Origin: Pilasporangium apinafurcum | Taxonomy: Eukaryota > Oomycota > Peronosporomycetes > Pythiales > Pythiaceae | Direction of reading: 5' to 3' | NCBI GenBank assembly: GCA_001600495.1 | Contig: BCKE01000004.1 | Coordinates: 107,399-171,398, forward strand | Length of the DNA: 64,000 nucleotides | Shown here: positions 1 to 11,002 of the stretch, piece after piece | Position numbering within the stretch: the first letter of the stretch is position 1 | How the letters are laid out: each line of letters begins with the position of its first letter | Position numbers and translations under genes: made by a program | Notes under the pieces: model-generated | The model's input: the letters and a program-made list of their open reading frames with translations, nothing else | Told to the model about the DNA's origin: nothing | Databases searched by the model: none

Positions 1-1
1 A

Positions 2-112
2 GACCAGCGTCCCAGCGCAGCGGAGGTGGTATATACATTGCGGCAGTTGATGCGGGCATCGTTCACTCAGATTTCGCCTGTATCATCGTCTTCCTCGTTG
101 TTACCTTTGTGA
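2..112 (+). CDS. 3' end of a TKL receptor-like kinase (truncated by window edge)
   Basis: The first 35 codons of the window (frame starting at base 2, stop TGA at 110-112) encode the end of a protein kinase domain. They read DQRPSAAEVVYTLRQLMRAS and a Ser/Leu tail, the subdomain XI region with its conserved Arg. Bases 1-94 are identical to 4709-4802, the end of the complete LRR-TKL kinase at 1945-4817, and only the last few codons and the 3' UTR differ. This copy is therefore the downstream end of a tandem paralogue whose body lies left of the window. An AATAAA-like signal follows at about 175. I infer the same receptor-kinase architecture as the neighbour, but nothing upstream of the last 35 residues can be seen. 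Confidence 0.85.
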   Translation, partial: DQRPSAAEVVYTLRQLMRASFTQISPVSSSSSLLPL

Positions 113-270
113 GCCGAGGACTAAGTAATGATTTTGGTATAGTTGTTGTTCAACCATTGTATACGAGTATGCTAAATAAACGATTTTTTTGCTGAAGCTG
201 AGCACGAAGGCTTTGCGTCTAAAGGTTTAACCGTTATTGTTTGGGTCCGACTTAACTAACAAAAGCTAGC

Positions 271-880
271 TTAGACTAGACACCGCGGAGTAGGCGTCTC
301 CGACACCTGGACTCGATGAGTCCAGGAGAGTAGGTGTTCATTCTTAAGAAAGATGTCCCTCGCAGCATTGACATCCCTATCGAAAATGAACTTACAGTGA
401 GGGTGCTGAAAGATATTCTGGTGCTCGATCGTGTGGTTGATTCTCCCACACTGAGAACAAGTCTTTGTTGTATAATGCTCCCCACAGTCGATCACGCGTC
501 CGCTTGATCTTTCCATTTTGTAACGAAGTAGCTTCTTAAACTTATAATGAGACCACGTGAGCATTTTTCTTGATATCTTGATTGATATCCTTTTTTGCTT
601 GGACGTCAGCTATGATGTACCAAAAGTTGGAAGGACTTCATGGTAGTTGTCCGACAAGGATGAAATGATATTCATTCCTTATTCCAATCAATCATCAATC
701 GATTCAAGATCATACAACCACATTCTGTGCCTGCTACTGCTTGAGTTAGCTCTGGCGTTAACCAAATCTGGAAGTTCTCATCCTCTAATGGTTTCAGGAT
801 GGATACCAAATATCTCTCTAACTTTGGCAGAGGATCCATACTTGGTCATGTCTTTCGACTGAAATCGATGTCGTAGCTTG
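271..880 (-). pseudogene. Decayed Fanzor (eukaryotic TnpB / OrfB) nuclease remnant
   Basis: The 97-codon frame 271-564 carries the C-terminal signature of TnpB/Fanzor RNA-guided nucleases. In order these are MLTWSHYKFKKLL, the zinc-ribbon half GEHYTTKTCSQCG, and the RuvC-III block DRDVNAARDI. Just upstream in the same frame, behind a TAG stop, lies NYHEVLPTFGTS, the usual lead-in to the LTWSHY segment. A further open stretch near 778-880 (LRHRFQSKDMTKYG) looks like part of the middle domain but ends at a TGA. The second zinc pair reads HPHC rather than CPHC, so one cysteine ligand is lost. No intact RuvC-I Asp region is visible. This is a dead copy of a transposon-borne nuclease, lying between two kinase paralogues. 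Family assignment is firm; the extent toward its N-terminus is uncertain. Confidence 0.8.
306..326. repeat. 9-bp perfect hairpin inside the 3' tail of the Fanzor remnant
   Basis: CCTGGACTC (306-314) and GAGTCCAGG (318-326) are perfect reverse complements around a GAT loop. The stem sits at the 3' end of the TnpB-like frame. In TnpB/Fanzor elements this is where the right end and the guide-RNA scaffold lie. Position and structure fit a relic of such an RNA or of the element's end, but this is inference. Confidence 0.6.
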
Positions 881-1944
881 ATAGTAAATTCACAAGTGAG
901 ATGGAAGACAGTTAGCCACCAGGTTGCACTTGAAAGTGTACAGCTATGGATGATATGTGGAGTAGCGTACTAGAGACGAAGATTCGCCGTATGATATTAT
1001 TCAAGTGGTGTCGTTGCTTGTTACGGTTGGAGCGACATGTTGCTTGCCACAGATCGTACAATAGTGTTTGCCTGAAGGTTTTATAAAATAGCTGCCACCA
1101 ATTCTCAGTTTGAAGATGCCACCCTCCAATGGTAGCGGTGAGCACTAGTTTATTAAATGCCTGTGTACGACTCAATGGTGCGTCAATGGTAATGCTACGG
1201 GCTTGGACGCACGCAAAACTCCTGCTGTCCCATATGATCTCGTATCTGTGATCTTTGCCTCCCTTTCGCACCGATACTACCGTGCCACATTTTCTGGATA
1301 GTCACTTTGATTCTCCACGCACTCGATCTCCTCGGGCATGCATTGTCATCGCTTCGCATCCGTTCTTGAAAAGAAGAACGGCGGTCATTGCGGAGAATTG
1401 GAAACAAGTTTCTGGTTCTATCGATAGAGAGGAAAAAATACGTCAAAGTATATCCCATCGTTGGGAGAAGTGGGGGAATAAAGGTTTAAAATGTTTTTTT
1501 CTTGAGACTTGAAGCAGCGGTGCGAGAGCTGTTGGAAGTTCAATTAACAAGTAGAATTAAAAGGTTCCGCTGAGTAAAATCGAGAAACTTTCTCGTCGCA
1601 ATCGACACGACAGTTTTTTTCGACGGCTGTCAAATGGAGCAGCACAATCGAAGACAGTCGTGAGTAACGCATCGTTCGAAAGATCGAAATAGGGAGAAAT
1701 TGCGATCTGGGTGAGACTGCCCTGTCTCCAGAAGTAGTGGCGTATCTTGTTTAATTATACATACTTTAATCACTGGCTTCTTGTCAATAAAGATGGTAAT
1801 GGATGCGACTTAAATGAGAGAGAGACCGGCGCACAAAAGTTTGCCCGGTCTCGTTCGAACGGAGGAAAGGGAAGAAAGCAAAGAAAGGAATTGGCGAACG
1901 CGTGTTGGCTTGGCGGCTGTTTTAGAGTTGCAGCGAACATTGTG

Positions 1945-4817
1945 ATGGAAAGCATACCGCTGAAGAGACGCGTATTCGCAATATGGGCTTCTGCACTGCT
2001 CTGGATGACTGGGATCCATTTCACACAAGCACAGGACGTTGGAAGCAGTAGTAGCAGTATCAACTTCATTGCAGGCGACTCCAGCAATAGCGGCGATAAT
2101 AGTAGTAGCAGCAGCGGTAGTAACGACATCGAGGTCGATAGTGACGTGGTAGCGTGGTTAGAGAATTACTTGGACGAAGGAGAGTCACGACTTTTCGCAA
2201 ATGACATCAAGACACTCTGGGGAACAGGAATTGGTAGTACTCTTACAGCCAATTGGAAGGCGCTGCCAACAGTATGCAACGGCATGCCATCTATCCAATA
2301 TAAATCGTCTGCTATCACACCAAATGGTGCGTGTCCAGACGTATACACGAATGCCAATGTGTCCTGTACATGTCTCTACGGATACAATGGCTCCACAGAA
2401 TGGGAGTTTATTGTCCAGCCAAAGCTAAATGACTCGCAACCGCCACTGATTCAATATACGGGTGACATACTCGAAGTCGATTCAGTGGTGACGATTATTG
2501 CGCCTGATAATCTGACGAAACTGTACGTGATGACGAGCACTAGAGATACATGAATTGACGACGCTGATGAATAGATGCTTACTTATTGTGTGTTGTGCTA
2601 TGTAGACGGTTTATTGGTGTCGGAGACACTCCCATCCAGCTGCCTGTGACAGCCGACTCGACAGGATGGACCGACTTAGAATCTACGACCAATCCAGCGC
2701 TCATCAAGACTGACACGAATTTGGTTTTAACAACTGTGTAAGTTGTTCCACTGCGTTCTTTATGGTGAATTGGTTTGTTGGCTGATTTTATGTGTGGATC
2801 CACAGTGAAGTTGAGAACATCGACCTCGATGCCGCCATAAGTCAAACTGGATTGTTGCCCCTGACGCTCACTTCTATGTATGCTTCTTTGCTGCTGCTGT
2901 TATTGCATGTGTGGCTGGGATGAATGGCTCACTATGCTGTTGACTGCCTATGTGATTTTCGTTGCTTGTTTAGATCCGCCCGCAACTGCAACATTAGCAC
3001 CATGACGCCATCTTTTCTTCTTGGATTTGCCAGTCTGACGAATTTGTACGTTGTTTCTACTTATAGCAAGATTCTACGAATCTGTTGTTGCTCCTTCATG
3101 CATTTGTTCACATTCGTTGTGCTCTGTCGGATTTGATTAGGGACCTGTCGATGAACAATCTCATTGGAGGGTACACTCGAATTAGCCCCAACATGTGCAC
3201 GGCTAACCCGTGCCCCATGCAATCCATGTATGTAGAGTCGCCATACATTTGCTAATTGGTAACACTAGAATTTATTGTGCTGTGATTTTGATTGTGAACG
3301 ATGCTGTAGAAATCTCACTGGCAACAAAATCACCCAGTTCCCGTATCGGCTTTTGTATCTTAATCAGCTGAACAGTCTGTAAGTAATGAATGGCGATATT
3401 TCAGCGTGATGGTTGTTACTAAACTTATTGCATGCTGGCCAACTTTTTTGTAGTTATGTTGGAGACAACCTAGTGAAAAATTTCACCATGGACAACGATC
3501 TGTTTGAAAAGATTGATGCCCTGACCAATTTTGAATACGATGTCCCAGATAATTCATACAATTGTTCGAACGGTACATGGAAAACGACCCACGATACAAA
3601 ATTTTGCATCGTATCCTACGCTGCAGGTACGTTAAGTAATCATGTTATGGAGCAAAGTAAAGATGGTCATTCACTAATTGGGTTTTATATGTCTTTAAGG
3701 ATCTGCCAAGACAACGACGTCGTCTTCTAGCAGCAATTCATATTTGGTGTATGTTGTGATTGGGGGTTGCCTGCTCATTGCTGTACTTTTGTTTGTGGTT
3801 TCCCGCCATCGTCGTAGAAGGCAAAACAAGGAGGAAACAGAGTCCACGTTTGACCACACGTTATCCTTCGAGTCACAATTGGTGCCGGATTCGTCGATAT
3901 TAAACGATCCTCTGATTGTTACCAATCGCATCCCATGGAAAGAAGTCAAAGTAGCAAACTGTATCAGTAAAGGCGGCTTTGGTTTAGTCTACAGCGGTGT
4001 CTATCAGCGACGGCGGGTGGCCATCAAGCGTATCCGTTCGGATCTCAGCAGTGACATGAAACATATCGAGGCATTCTTGAAAGAGATTTGCTTGATGGCG
4101 ACCCTGAACCATCCTCGCATTGTGGAGTTTGTGGGTGTGACATGGGATACACTCCGTAACTTGTCAGCTGTGACAGAGTACATGGATCGAGGTGATCTAC
4201 GAGAGGTGCTTCATAGTTATAGTCTTCGCAACAGTCGCTTGACGTGGGAGACTCATAAAACACGAATCGCTCTACACATTGCAGAAGCATTGATGTATAT
4301 GCACTCGCTGAATCCGAAGCTGATTCATCGTGATTTGAAATCGAAGAATGTTCTATTGAACACGGATATGGATGCAAAGCTGAGTGACTTTGGTGTATCA
4401 CGTGAGCGAAAGTTTGTGGAGACGCACATGACAGCAGGTATCGGTACATCTTTCTGGATTGCACCCGAAGTTTTATTGGGGAAGGACTACGATGAGCGAG
4501 CAGACATCTTTTCGTTTGGGATCGTGATGTCAGAGATTGATACGGATGATTATCCGTATTGGAATGCAAATAATCCACCCAAGGGTGGGAAGGTTGAGGA
4601 AACAGCTATTTTGCGTTTGGTGGCGTCAGGAGAGTTGGTACCAGACTTTCGAGATGATTGTCCAAAGACGATTCTAGATTTGTCTATATCGTGTCTTCAC
4701 GTGGATCCAGACCAGCGTCCCAGCGCAGCGGAGGTGGTATATACATTGCGGCAGTTGATGCGGGCATCGTTCACTCAGATTTCGCCTGTATCATCGTCTT
4801 CCTTGTTGTCATTGTAA
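1945..4817 (+). CDS. Secreted/TM leucine-rich-repeat receptor kinase, TKL family
   Basis: The model is join(1945..2522, 2606..2737, 2806..2877, 2974..3045, 3141..3227, 3310..3378, 3454..3626, 3700..4817), 766 residues, in frame throughout. ATG 1945 is chosen because it begins a signal peptide (MESIPLKRR, then a hydrophobic core ending ...FTQAQ); upstream in-frame codons lack this. The order is signal peptide (1-30), Ser/Asn-rich stretch, degenerate leucine-rich repeats encoded by small phase-2 exons of 69-87 nt (roughly one repeat each, e.g. NLDLSMNNLIGG), TM helix about 408-427 followed by RHRRRR, and kinase domain about 480-755. Kinase motifs are the Gly loop KGGFGLV, lysine in VAIK (about 504), HRDLKSKN, DFG and IAPE. 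All catalytic residues are present, so it should be active. It probably signals at the plasma membrane; the ligand is unknown. A near-identical 3' end at 1-112 shows recent tandem duplication. Confidence 0.9.
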
Positions 4818-5639
4818 GAAAGTCCATTTACAAGTTTTATAATTGGTGTTGTTGCATGCGGATCTGTACACGCATGTCAATAAAGTATTTGTGATGTCGA
4901 AAAGACGTACTTTTAGAGTCTGTGATCGTCTTTAACTTTATTGTCTCAATTCCAACCGATTCATCAAGAAGTGCACGTGTTACATGAATGCTTGGTGATG
5001 TGTAAAATGCTTTGTTATAACACCAGTGCTTGGTAACATTCATATACCCCGGATAGAAAACACTTTAGATCCAAGTTACTTTCCGCAACTCTCCCTCAAG
5101 ATATGTATTTTATCAGAATGGGATATAGTTATTTTGTTTGCTTATCAATTCAAATATGTATCGTACAAACACATAAATACTACAATGCATTTCCTGTTAA
5201 TGGATGCACATTTGATTCTCATTTGAGCTAGAACGCGATGTCAACAAAGGAGAAGACGCCATCAATGTCGGATAATTCTGCGCAAGAGCGTCAATCTATA
5301 CCAACTTAGTGATGTCACGACGGCCCTAATCGCTTTGGTTTACTAACACACCTTTCTATGTTGGTCATAGTGAGAGCGTGTCATCTTTCCAACTCAACTG
5401 CAGAGTTTTTAGTAATATTAACCAATCACTACTCTCTTCATCACTCGTATCTATTTTCTATTGGATAAAAAGAATATTCTTGAACGTGTTACTCTCTACC
5501 GAATCAATTAAAACCTTATTAACGAGGTTTTACGCGGTACGTCAACGACAAGTGGGGATGACATGCTGCCGAGCGGATCATTCGGCAATTTGCTCCCCTC
5601 GCAAGCTTTCTCCATTTGACGATCAATTTCTTTCCCAAC
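4818..5639. other. Intergenic, no gene seen
   Basis: This holds the 3' UTR of the kinase (AATAAAG near 4880), an AT-rich spacer and the presumed promoter of the acyl-CoA-binding protein gene. Short open frames here have no recognisable domain or splice support. Confidence 0.6.
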
Positions 5640-6067
5640 ATGCCAAGCGCCGAATTTGAAGCTGCCGCTGCTACTGTGAACGCATTCACCAGCAAACCTG
5701 TATGTGGATGGATTCTGTTGTATGGTGAAGTGGCTTTTTTTAATGGATTGACCATATTTATGTTATTACGATCTATAGACCAATGAGGAACTGCTGAAGC
5801 TGTACGCCTTGTTCAAGCAGGCCACTGTGGGTGACTGCAACACGAGCAGACCTGGCATGTTCGACTTGGCCGGCAAGGCCAAGTGGGATGCCTGGAAGGC
5901 CGAGGAAGGCGCGTATCTTCTTTTTTCTGCTTTTCATTCTTTGACGTTAGGTGCTGACTATGAGTATGCTTTTTGTTGCTTTACTGATTTGGATAGGTAC
6001 TTCCACCGAAGATGCCGAGAGCCGATACATTGCTTACGTCGCCGAACTAAAGCCTAAATACGCCTAA
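5640..6067 (+). CDS. Acyl-CoA-binding protein (ACBP)
   Basis: The model is join(5640..5699, 5779..5908, 5997..6067), 86 residues, the standard single-domain ACBP length. It binds long-chain acyl-CoA esters in the cytosol and buffers and delivers them for lipid metabolism. Visible family landmarks are [17 protein letters not shown], the [15 protein letters not shown] core and the final helix [17 protein letters not shown]. The second intron is unusual. The GT at 5913 puts the last exon out of frame, whereas a GC donor at 5909 (exon end AAG) gives the canonical junction ...EEGTSTEDA. I therefore propose a GC-AG intron, with a sequencing error as the alternative. An AATAAA lies about 15 nt after the stop. 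Confidence 0.9.
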
Positions 6068-6567
6068 ATGTGCTTGTACAAATAAAGCACATATATGGCT
6101 CCCATGTGGCAACTCCGCAGAATGATTATTCAAATTTGCGTGGCTTGTTTTCTGAAGAAATGTGCGTCAAGAACAAAAAAATGGTCGTTCATGTTGACCG
6201 AAAAAAAGTGAAACAACAATATATGATTTTTTTTTTTGGAATGCACGTCTTCTTAGCTCTTGCATTGTGATCTAGTCACACAGTGTTCAATACGCATACC
6301 TTTACTTTCATCATCTGATGTGGTAGAACTAGTCGTAATGTCAATTTAATTTAGTGAGATTTTGGATCAATCATGGCTCAACGCTCGCGCACAGGTAAAT
6401 GTACGTTCTATTAATAATGCACAGTCTAAACGCTAACTCGACATTTATGTTGTTTCTCACAGACTAGACTGCCAGCAAGCACCCACAATTACGATCGCCT
6501 TGTCGTAACTCACACAACAAACGCTAGCGGCGCTCACATGGCTTCATACACTATACTCTCGGTTGAT
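6068..6567. other. Intergenic, convergent 3' ends
   Basis: This separates ACBP from the convergent FYVE-GAF gene. It holds 3' UTRs and A/T runs near 6176-6240. An ATG followed by a good GT donor (6374-6396) and an acceptor near 6463 look like an exon-intron unit, but the joined frame stops within about nine codons, so no gene is called. Confidence 0.5.
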
Positions 6568-8123
6568 CTACTTGAGCTTCGCTCCCCTTCTGGCCTCCAA
6601 TTTGGCCTCCACGCGCGCCTCCATCCGCACAAAGTCTTGCATCAGCTTGTTGATCTGCGTCGAGTGTTGGCCCAACGTATTGGAGATCGAGATCTGCTGC
6701 ATTGCTAGTTGTTGCTGGGTCTCCGTGTTCTGCGTTAGCAGTCGCATCAGAAGAACTTCCATCTGCTCTCCTGATGCACTTGTACCCAAGCACAATGAAG
6801 AACTACTAGAATAGCAGTTGGAACTGGCTGATGATTGTGAAGGCACGACCAATTGCGAAGAGGACGAAGTCGATGGCAACGACGACGTCGATGACGAAGG
6901 TGACAATACTTGGTTGTCATCAAACGACTCTTGGTTGTCAGTATTATCTTCTGGATTCATGATGGGGATCTCGTCATTATCATCTTGTGGCTCCAATTTC
7001 AGTGCAGAAGAAGGAGTCACCAGTCGGAGATTCTCACTCGCAGCGTGCGCAAGTCGTTCCAAAATCGTTACATCACAAGACTCACGCGGACGAGTATCCA
7101 AGACAAACACGCTTCCTACGGCGTGACCAGTGGACGGATCCATAATCGGTGCAGCGGCGTAAAATCGGACCTCTGCCGCGCCTGACACCAGTGGATTGCA
7201 ATCGAATCGCACGTCCTTGAGAGTATCCAAGACAACTACAGGCTCCTTCGTGAACACTGTGTATGCGCAAAATGCGATTTTGCGCGGGATCATCTTGTGC
7301 GCTAATCCAACGCTCGCCTTAAACCACTGACGGTGCTCGTCTAGGAAACCGACTGCCGCCATCGGGCACGACAAACGGGCCTTAGCAAGGTCACAGATCA
7401 TGTCAAATGGCTTCTCTGGCGAACTATCAAGAATCTCGAGCGCATGCAATGCACGCAATCGATCGGCTTCATCAGCTGCAACAGGGGGTTTCGGCCATGG
7501 GTGGGTCCAGCTGTCACATTGCTTTTCTAGAGCTTCATCTTGGTTGTTATCGAACATACGCTGTTGATAGTGATTATTATTGTTGATATGTTCGTCTTCA
7601 GGGTTCGAACCGTTTTCAGATCTTGAGACGGGCGAGTGCAAGTGGTTGGTGACCCATTGATGTGATTCATTCGATGACATCGTCGGTGACATGGACGATG
7701 ATGTGGTGGTCGCATTGGGCGAGTATCGACTGGCGAATTGACGAGCGGTTGGTCTCGTACGCTTGTGCGGAGCCTGGGAGTAGCTGAATACACATGGCAC
7801 GCATACACGCACGCGAGTTTGGCCAATCACGTCCAAAATCGCATTTTTGTGGAGCGTACAGCTGCTGCAGACGACCTCACCACACTATTTCCATTATCAT
7901 TTGATTCAAGATAAGAAAATTTCTTTCACCAGTCCCACTTCTAGGAGAACAAAACTGAGCTTACCATGCGGCAATGATGTTTGCGCCGAAATGTACCAAA
8001 TGCTCGCGTGCAGACATGACAGACCGTCCGCTCGTGATCAGCGACCCAGTCACCCGAGTCGACCAAATGTTCCACGAGAAAGTTCTCATCGTCGTGAAGC
8101 GAATTTCGGATCGCTTTCGTCAT
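6568..8123 (-). CDS. FYVE zinc-finger and GAF-domain protein
   Basis: The model is complement(join(6568..7884, 7965..8123)), 491 residues. The FYVE finger spans the single intron: WVADHERTVCHVC, RKHHCR|MCGEVVC, and a final CVPC. All eight zinc ligands are present (C35, C38, C51, C54, C59, C62, C81, C84), as is the basic RKHHCR that contacts phosphatidylinositol 3-phosphate. A GAF-like domain follows at about 175-300 (AVGFLDEHRQWFKASVGL, ending RLAHAASENLRLV), then acidic/serine-rich sequence and a C-terminal coiled coil (about 440-485). By family knowledge FYVE fingers target endosomal membranes; the ligand of the GAF domain is unknown. FYVE-GAF pairing is typical of oomycete proteins. ATG 8123 is preferred, but an in-frame ATG at 8207 would add 28 residues. 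Confidence 0.85.
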
Positions 8124-9365
8124 GATAGATGGAAGGATGGAGAGTAGGTAGTGTAGTAAACTAGATTGAATAGATTCCTGTGGAGCTTCTGTGTTTGGAT
8201 GGTACACTCAACAGCAGGAAAATTGGAGAATGAATGAGTGCCCTTTCGTGTCTTGATCGCACCACCCTGAAAAAAAGATGGAAGAAGAAGCATTGCAAAC
8301 AAATGACGCGATTGCGCTTTCTCTTCTTTCTTTCTTTCTTAGCGCTCGGGCTTAATCGAGAACCCAAAGGCGAGACAAAGCAGCTCATGAAGAAGAAACG
8401 GAGGAGCGAAAATGGAAGGAGGCACACACTCGCAGTTTTCATTCTATCAAAGCTCAGAACGAGTCGGAGAGACGAACAGCAGAAGAATAGAAGAAAACTT
8501 CCATGCGTTTGAATAAATTCTATTGGAAATTATTTTCTATTCCTCTATTTTTTTCTCCTATACAAAAACCTAGTGAAGTTGATGAAAGGTCGCAAAATTC
8601 AAATCCATTAAGAACAAACCCAATAAAAAAAATATCGAACTATACGAAATTCAAGTGTCTCTTTATTAAGATTTTTACCTTGTAATTATTATGATATTGT
8701 ATTGCACACAAATCACATTTGCAAGGGTGAAGAGCCATGAAGTGGATACGTTGCGTCGGGGTTCGAGTTCGATTTCTGCGAGTGCGGCAGTCGGTGAATT
8801 CAAGTGACGCCAGAGCTATCAAACGTTGTGTGGAGATGCAGTGGATGAATTATGAGCTTCCGCATTTAATTCCATTTGAAAACTTTGAAAGCGACTGCGT
8901 CATTCAGATATGGTACACATAAGGTTCGTAACCCCCACCCACCCCGAAATGGTTGGAACGCCAAGTAACCACCAACAAATATGCGATGACGATCTGATAG
9001 CGGAAGTTTTTGAACTGGCCATTGCCTACTTTTGTCTTCGTCTGATGAGTCACGATGTACTGGCACTAACAACTAGCAGAGGAAATTCATACTCTTCTCA
9101 TTTGTCTGTCCGTTATTTTCTTCGAGTCAAGCATCTATCAATTGAGTTCGTTCACACAGGTGTTAACTAATACGAGAAAGTATCTTGAAGAAAGATCCAT
9201 ATCATACCGAAAGCGCTACCGATCATTAATCGGTATCTATTTAACCTATTTCGATAACTTCCGATAGATTCGATTGTTATGTATCCTCTTCTTGAACACA
9301 TTCCAAGCTTCATCTTGTCTAGGGATAACGACGCAACGATGCGAGTACTCCCTTGGCAACGGATC
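8124..9365. other. Divergent intergenic region, no gene seen
   Basis: This 1.2 kb lies between the divergent FYVE-GAF and PP2C genes. It contains pyrimidine-rich tracts near 8310-8340, an AT-rich block at 8500-8700 and a perfect 7-bp inverted repeat (TACCGAT / ATCGGTA, 9217-9235) about 130 nt before the PP2C start. Open frames here lack domains and splice support. Confidence 0.55.
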
Positions 9366-11002
9366 ATGGCGCGTTTTCTATGCGGAAAAATGCAGGCTGG
9401 TGTATGTAAATGATAAAAGCATTAGTGTAAATGGTATACTTTTATGTGCGGTGATGCTGATTCGGTACTGTTGATCTGGCGATGTTCTTAGAGAGGATTA
9501 TCAACGCCCTCTGGCAACTCGCTTCGTCAAGCGATATTCCTGAGTGGACTTGGCTTGTCGATGCTGGCACTTGCTTGTGGGGAAACGGACACATGTACCA
9601 CTGCACAATGCGATGCACGATACTCGCCGGCGTACAGTGGCGTTGATGCCGATTCGGAAGTGGGTGCGTTCGTGTTGCCACTGGATGGGGAACGCTTTGA
9701 ACCGATTCACCTCGCTACATCCCACACGAAGCGCTTCAGCTGTGCGACCTACAGAGCCAATTCTCCCATCGAGGTTGTATAGATCATTTACTATGACTGT
9801 ATGGAGATAATTGGTGTTTTTAACGGTGCTTCTTTGTTACCGTTTGTTCTATTTGTTCAGGATAAATTTGATGTGCAGATCGCGTCGAATGGCGACGTGT
9901 TCGCCACCGTTCTGGATGGCCACGGTACACAATATTATATCATGCTTTATTTGTGGTGATCAAGCATTCTAATGAGTAATAATATGTTCTTCACCTCGCT
10001 CTTCGTGTATAATATCAGGTGGATGGCAAGTGTCTGAGTATGCACGCAAAACACTCATTAGCAACGTGCAGCGCGAGCTTTCGCACTTGTACAAAAATCC
10101 CGGGCTATTTGAGTCACCACAGACCGACGACGATGTGAAACCAATGTCCTCACACAAGGTGACCAATGCTATTCAGCGAGCGTTCGGTCGCACGGACCGC
10201 GAGTTGATGGGACAAGTGGCAGCTGCATTCAAGTTGGGATTTGGTGCTGTTGGTCGCTGCGGATCATGTGCACTGTTGGCATACGTGCATGACGATACTG
10301 TTCATGTTGCTAATGGTAAGTGGAGATAATGTGGCGAAAATGATGATACTTATCGATATGACTGACCACTCATTGGTTGTGTTACACATAATAGCTGGAG
10401 ACATTCGATGCGTCTTAGGCAAACGAAGTTCAGGTAACAAAGATGCGATGATCGCCGTTCCTCTCAGCAACGACCAAAACGCGATGGTGAAGGCTGAGCA
10501 GGAGAAACTAAAGAAGGAACATCCCGGCGAGGAGAATGTCTTTACTTGTCGCCATCCGGAGTCGTGCTACGTGAAAGGAGCGCTTCAGCCCACGCGAGCA
10601 CTAGGTGATTTTGCTTTAAAGTATTCCGAATTCAATGGCCCACCATATGTAAACGGTGATCGCTCAGCAGGACGCCATATTGCTGCTCCCTACACTCCGC
10701 CGTACATCTCGGCGATTCCAGAGGTAAAATCGCATAAGTTGGAAGACGATGACAAGTTTCTCATCATTGGTTCCGACGGGCTTTGGGATTATCTCAGCAA
10801 CGAAGAAGCTGTTGAAGTTGTTCGTGAGCAAATAGCTACCGGGAACTATAATCACGCAGGGCGAGCGTTGGTTGAGCGAGTATTGCAGAAAGCTGCTAAA
10901 CGCTACTCCATGACCTATGCGGAGTTGTTGAGTCTTCCTGCTGGAAGCCATCGTCGACGACGTCATGATGATACCACTGTGATTGTGTTGTTCTTCGACT
11001 AG
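9366..11002 (+). CDS. PP2C-type Ser/Thr phosphatase, probably mitochondrial (PDH-phosphatase-like)
   Basis: The model is join(9366..9401, 9492..9773, 9861..9924, 10019..10315, 10395..11002), 428 residues; every junction restores a conserved motif. The start MARFLCGKMQAG plus RGLSTPSGNSLRQA is basic, Ser/Thr-rich and without acidic residues, as in a mitochondrial presequence, and is followed by a hydrophobic stretch. Metal-binding PP2C motifs are present: FATVLDGHGG (first Asp), GSCALLAYVHDDTVHVANAGD, QPTRALGDFALK, IIGSDGLWDYLSNEEAV, and RRRRHDDTTVIVLFFD at the end. The insert after the RALGD block is typical of the pyruvate dehydrogenase phosphatase subfamily. It removes phosphate from Ser/Thr with Mg/Mn. 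Mitochondrial location and pyruvate dehydrogenase as substrate are inference. Confidence 0.88.

Larger units (their letters stand above)
113..1944. other. Spacer between tandem kinase copies, holding a decayed Fanzor fragment
   Basis: The only coding trace I recognise in this 1.8 kb is the Fanzor/TnpB remnant at 271-880 (minus), listed separately. Bases 900-1744 contain a 119-codon open frame on the minus strand (912-1271) with no family I can name. The bases before 1945 should hold the promoter and 5' UTR of the complete kinase. No other gene is evident. Confidence 0.6.

Noticed and set aside
647-862. 71-codon plus-strand open frame
   Set aside because: It is antisense to the decayed Fanzor remnant, which explains the sequence; no domain of its own.
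912-1271. 119-codon minus-strand open frame upstream of the Fanzor remnant
   Set aside because: It could be the N-terminal part of the element, but no TnpB motif (such as a RuvC-I Asp segment) is visible, so I left it out of the call.
6374-6475. ATG, GT donor and AG acceptor suggesting a small spliced gene (MAQRSRT...)
   Set aside because: Every reasonable join hits a stop within a few codons and no small ribosomal protein matches; chance splice-like signals are likely.
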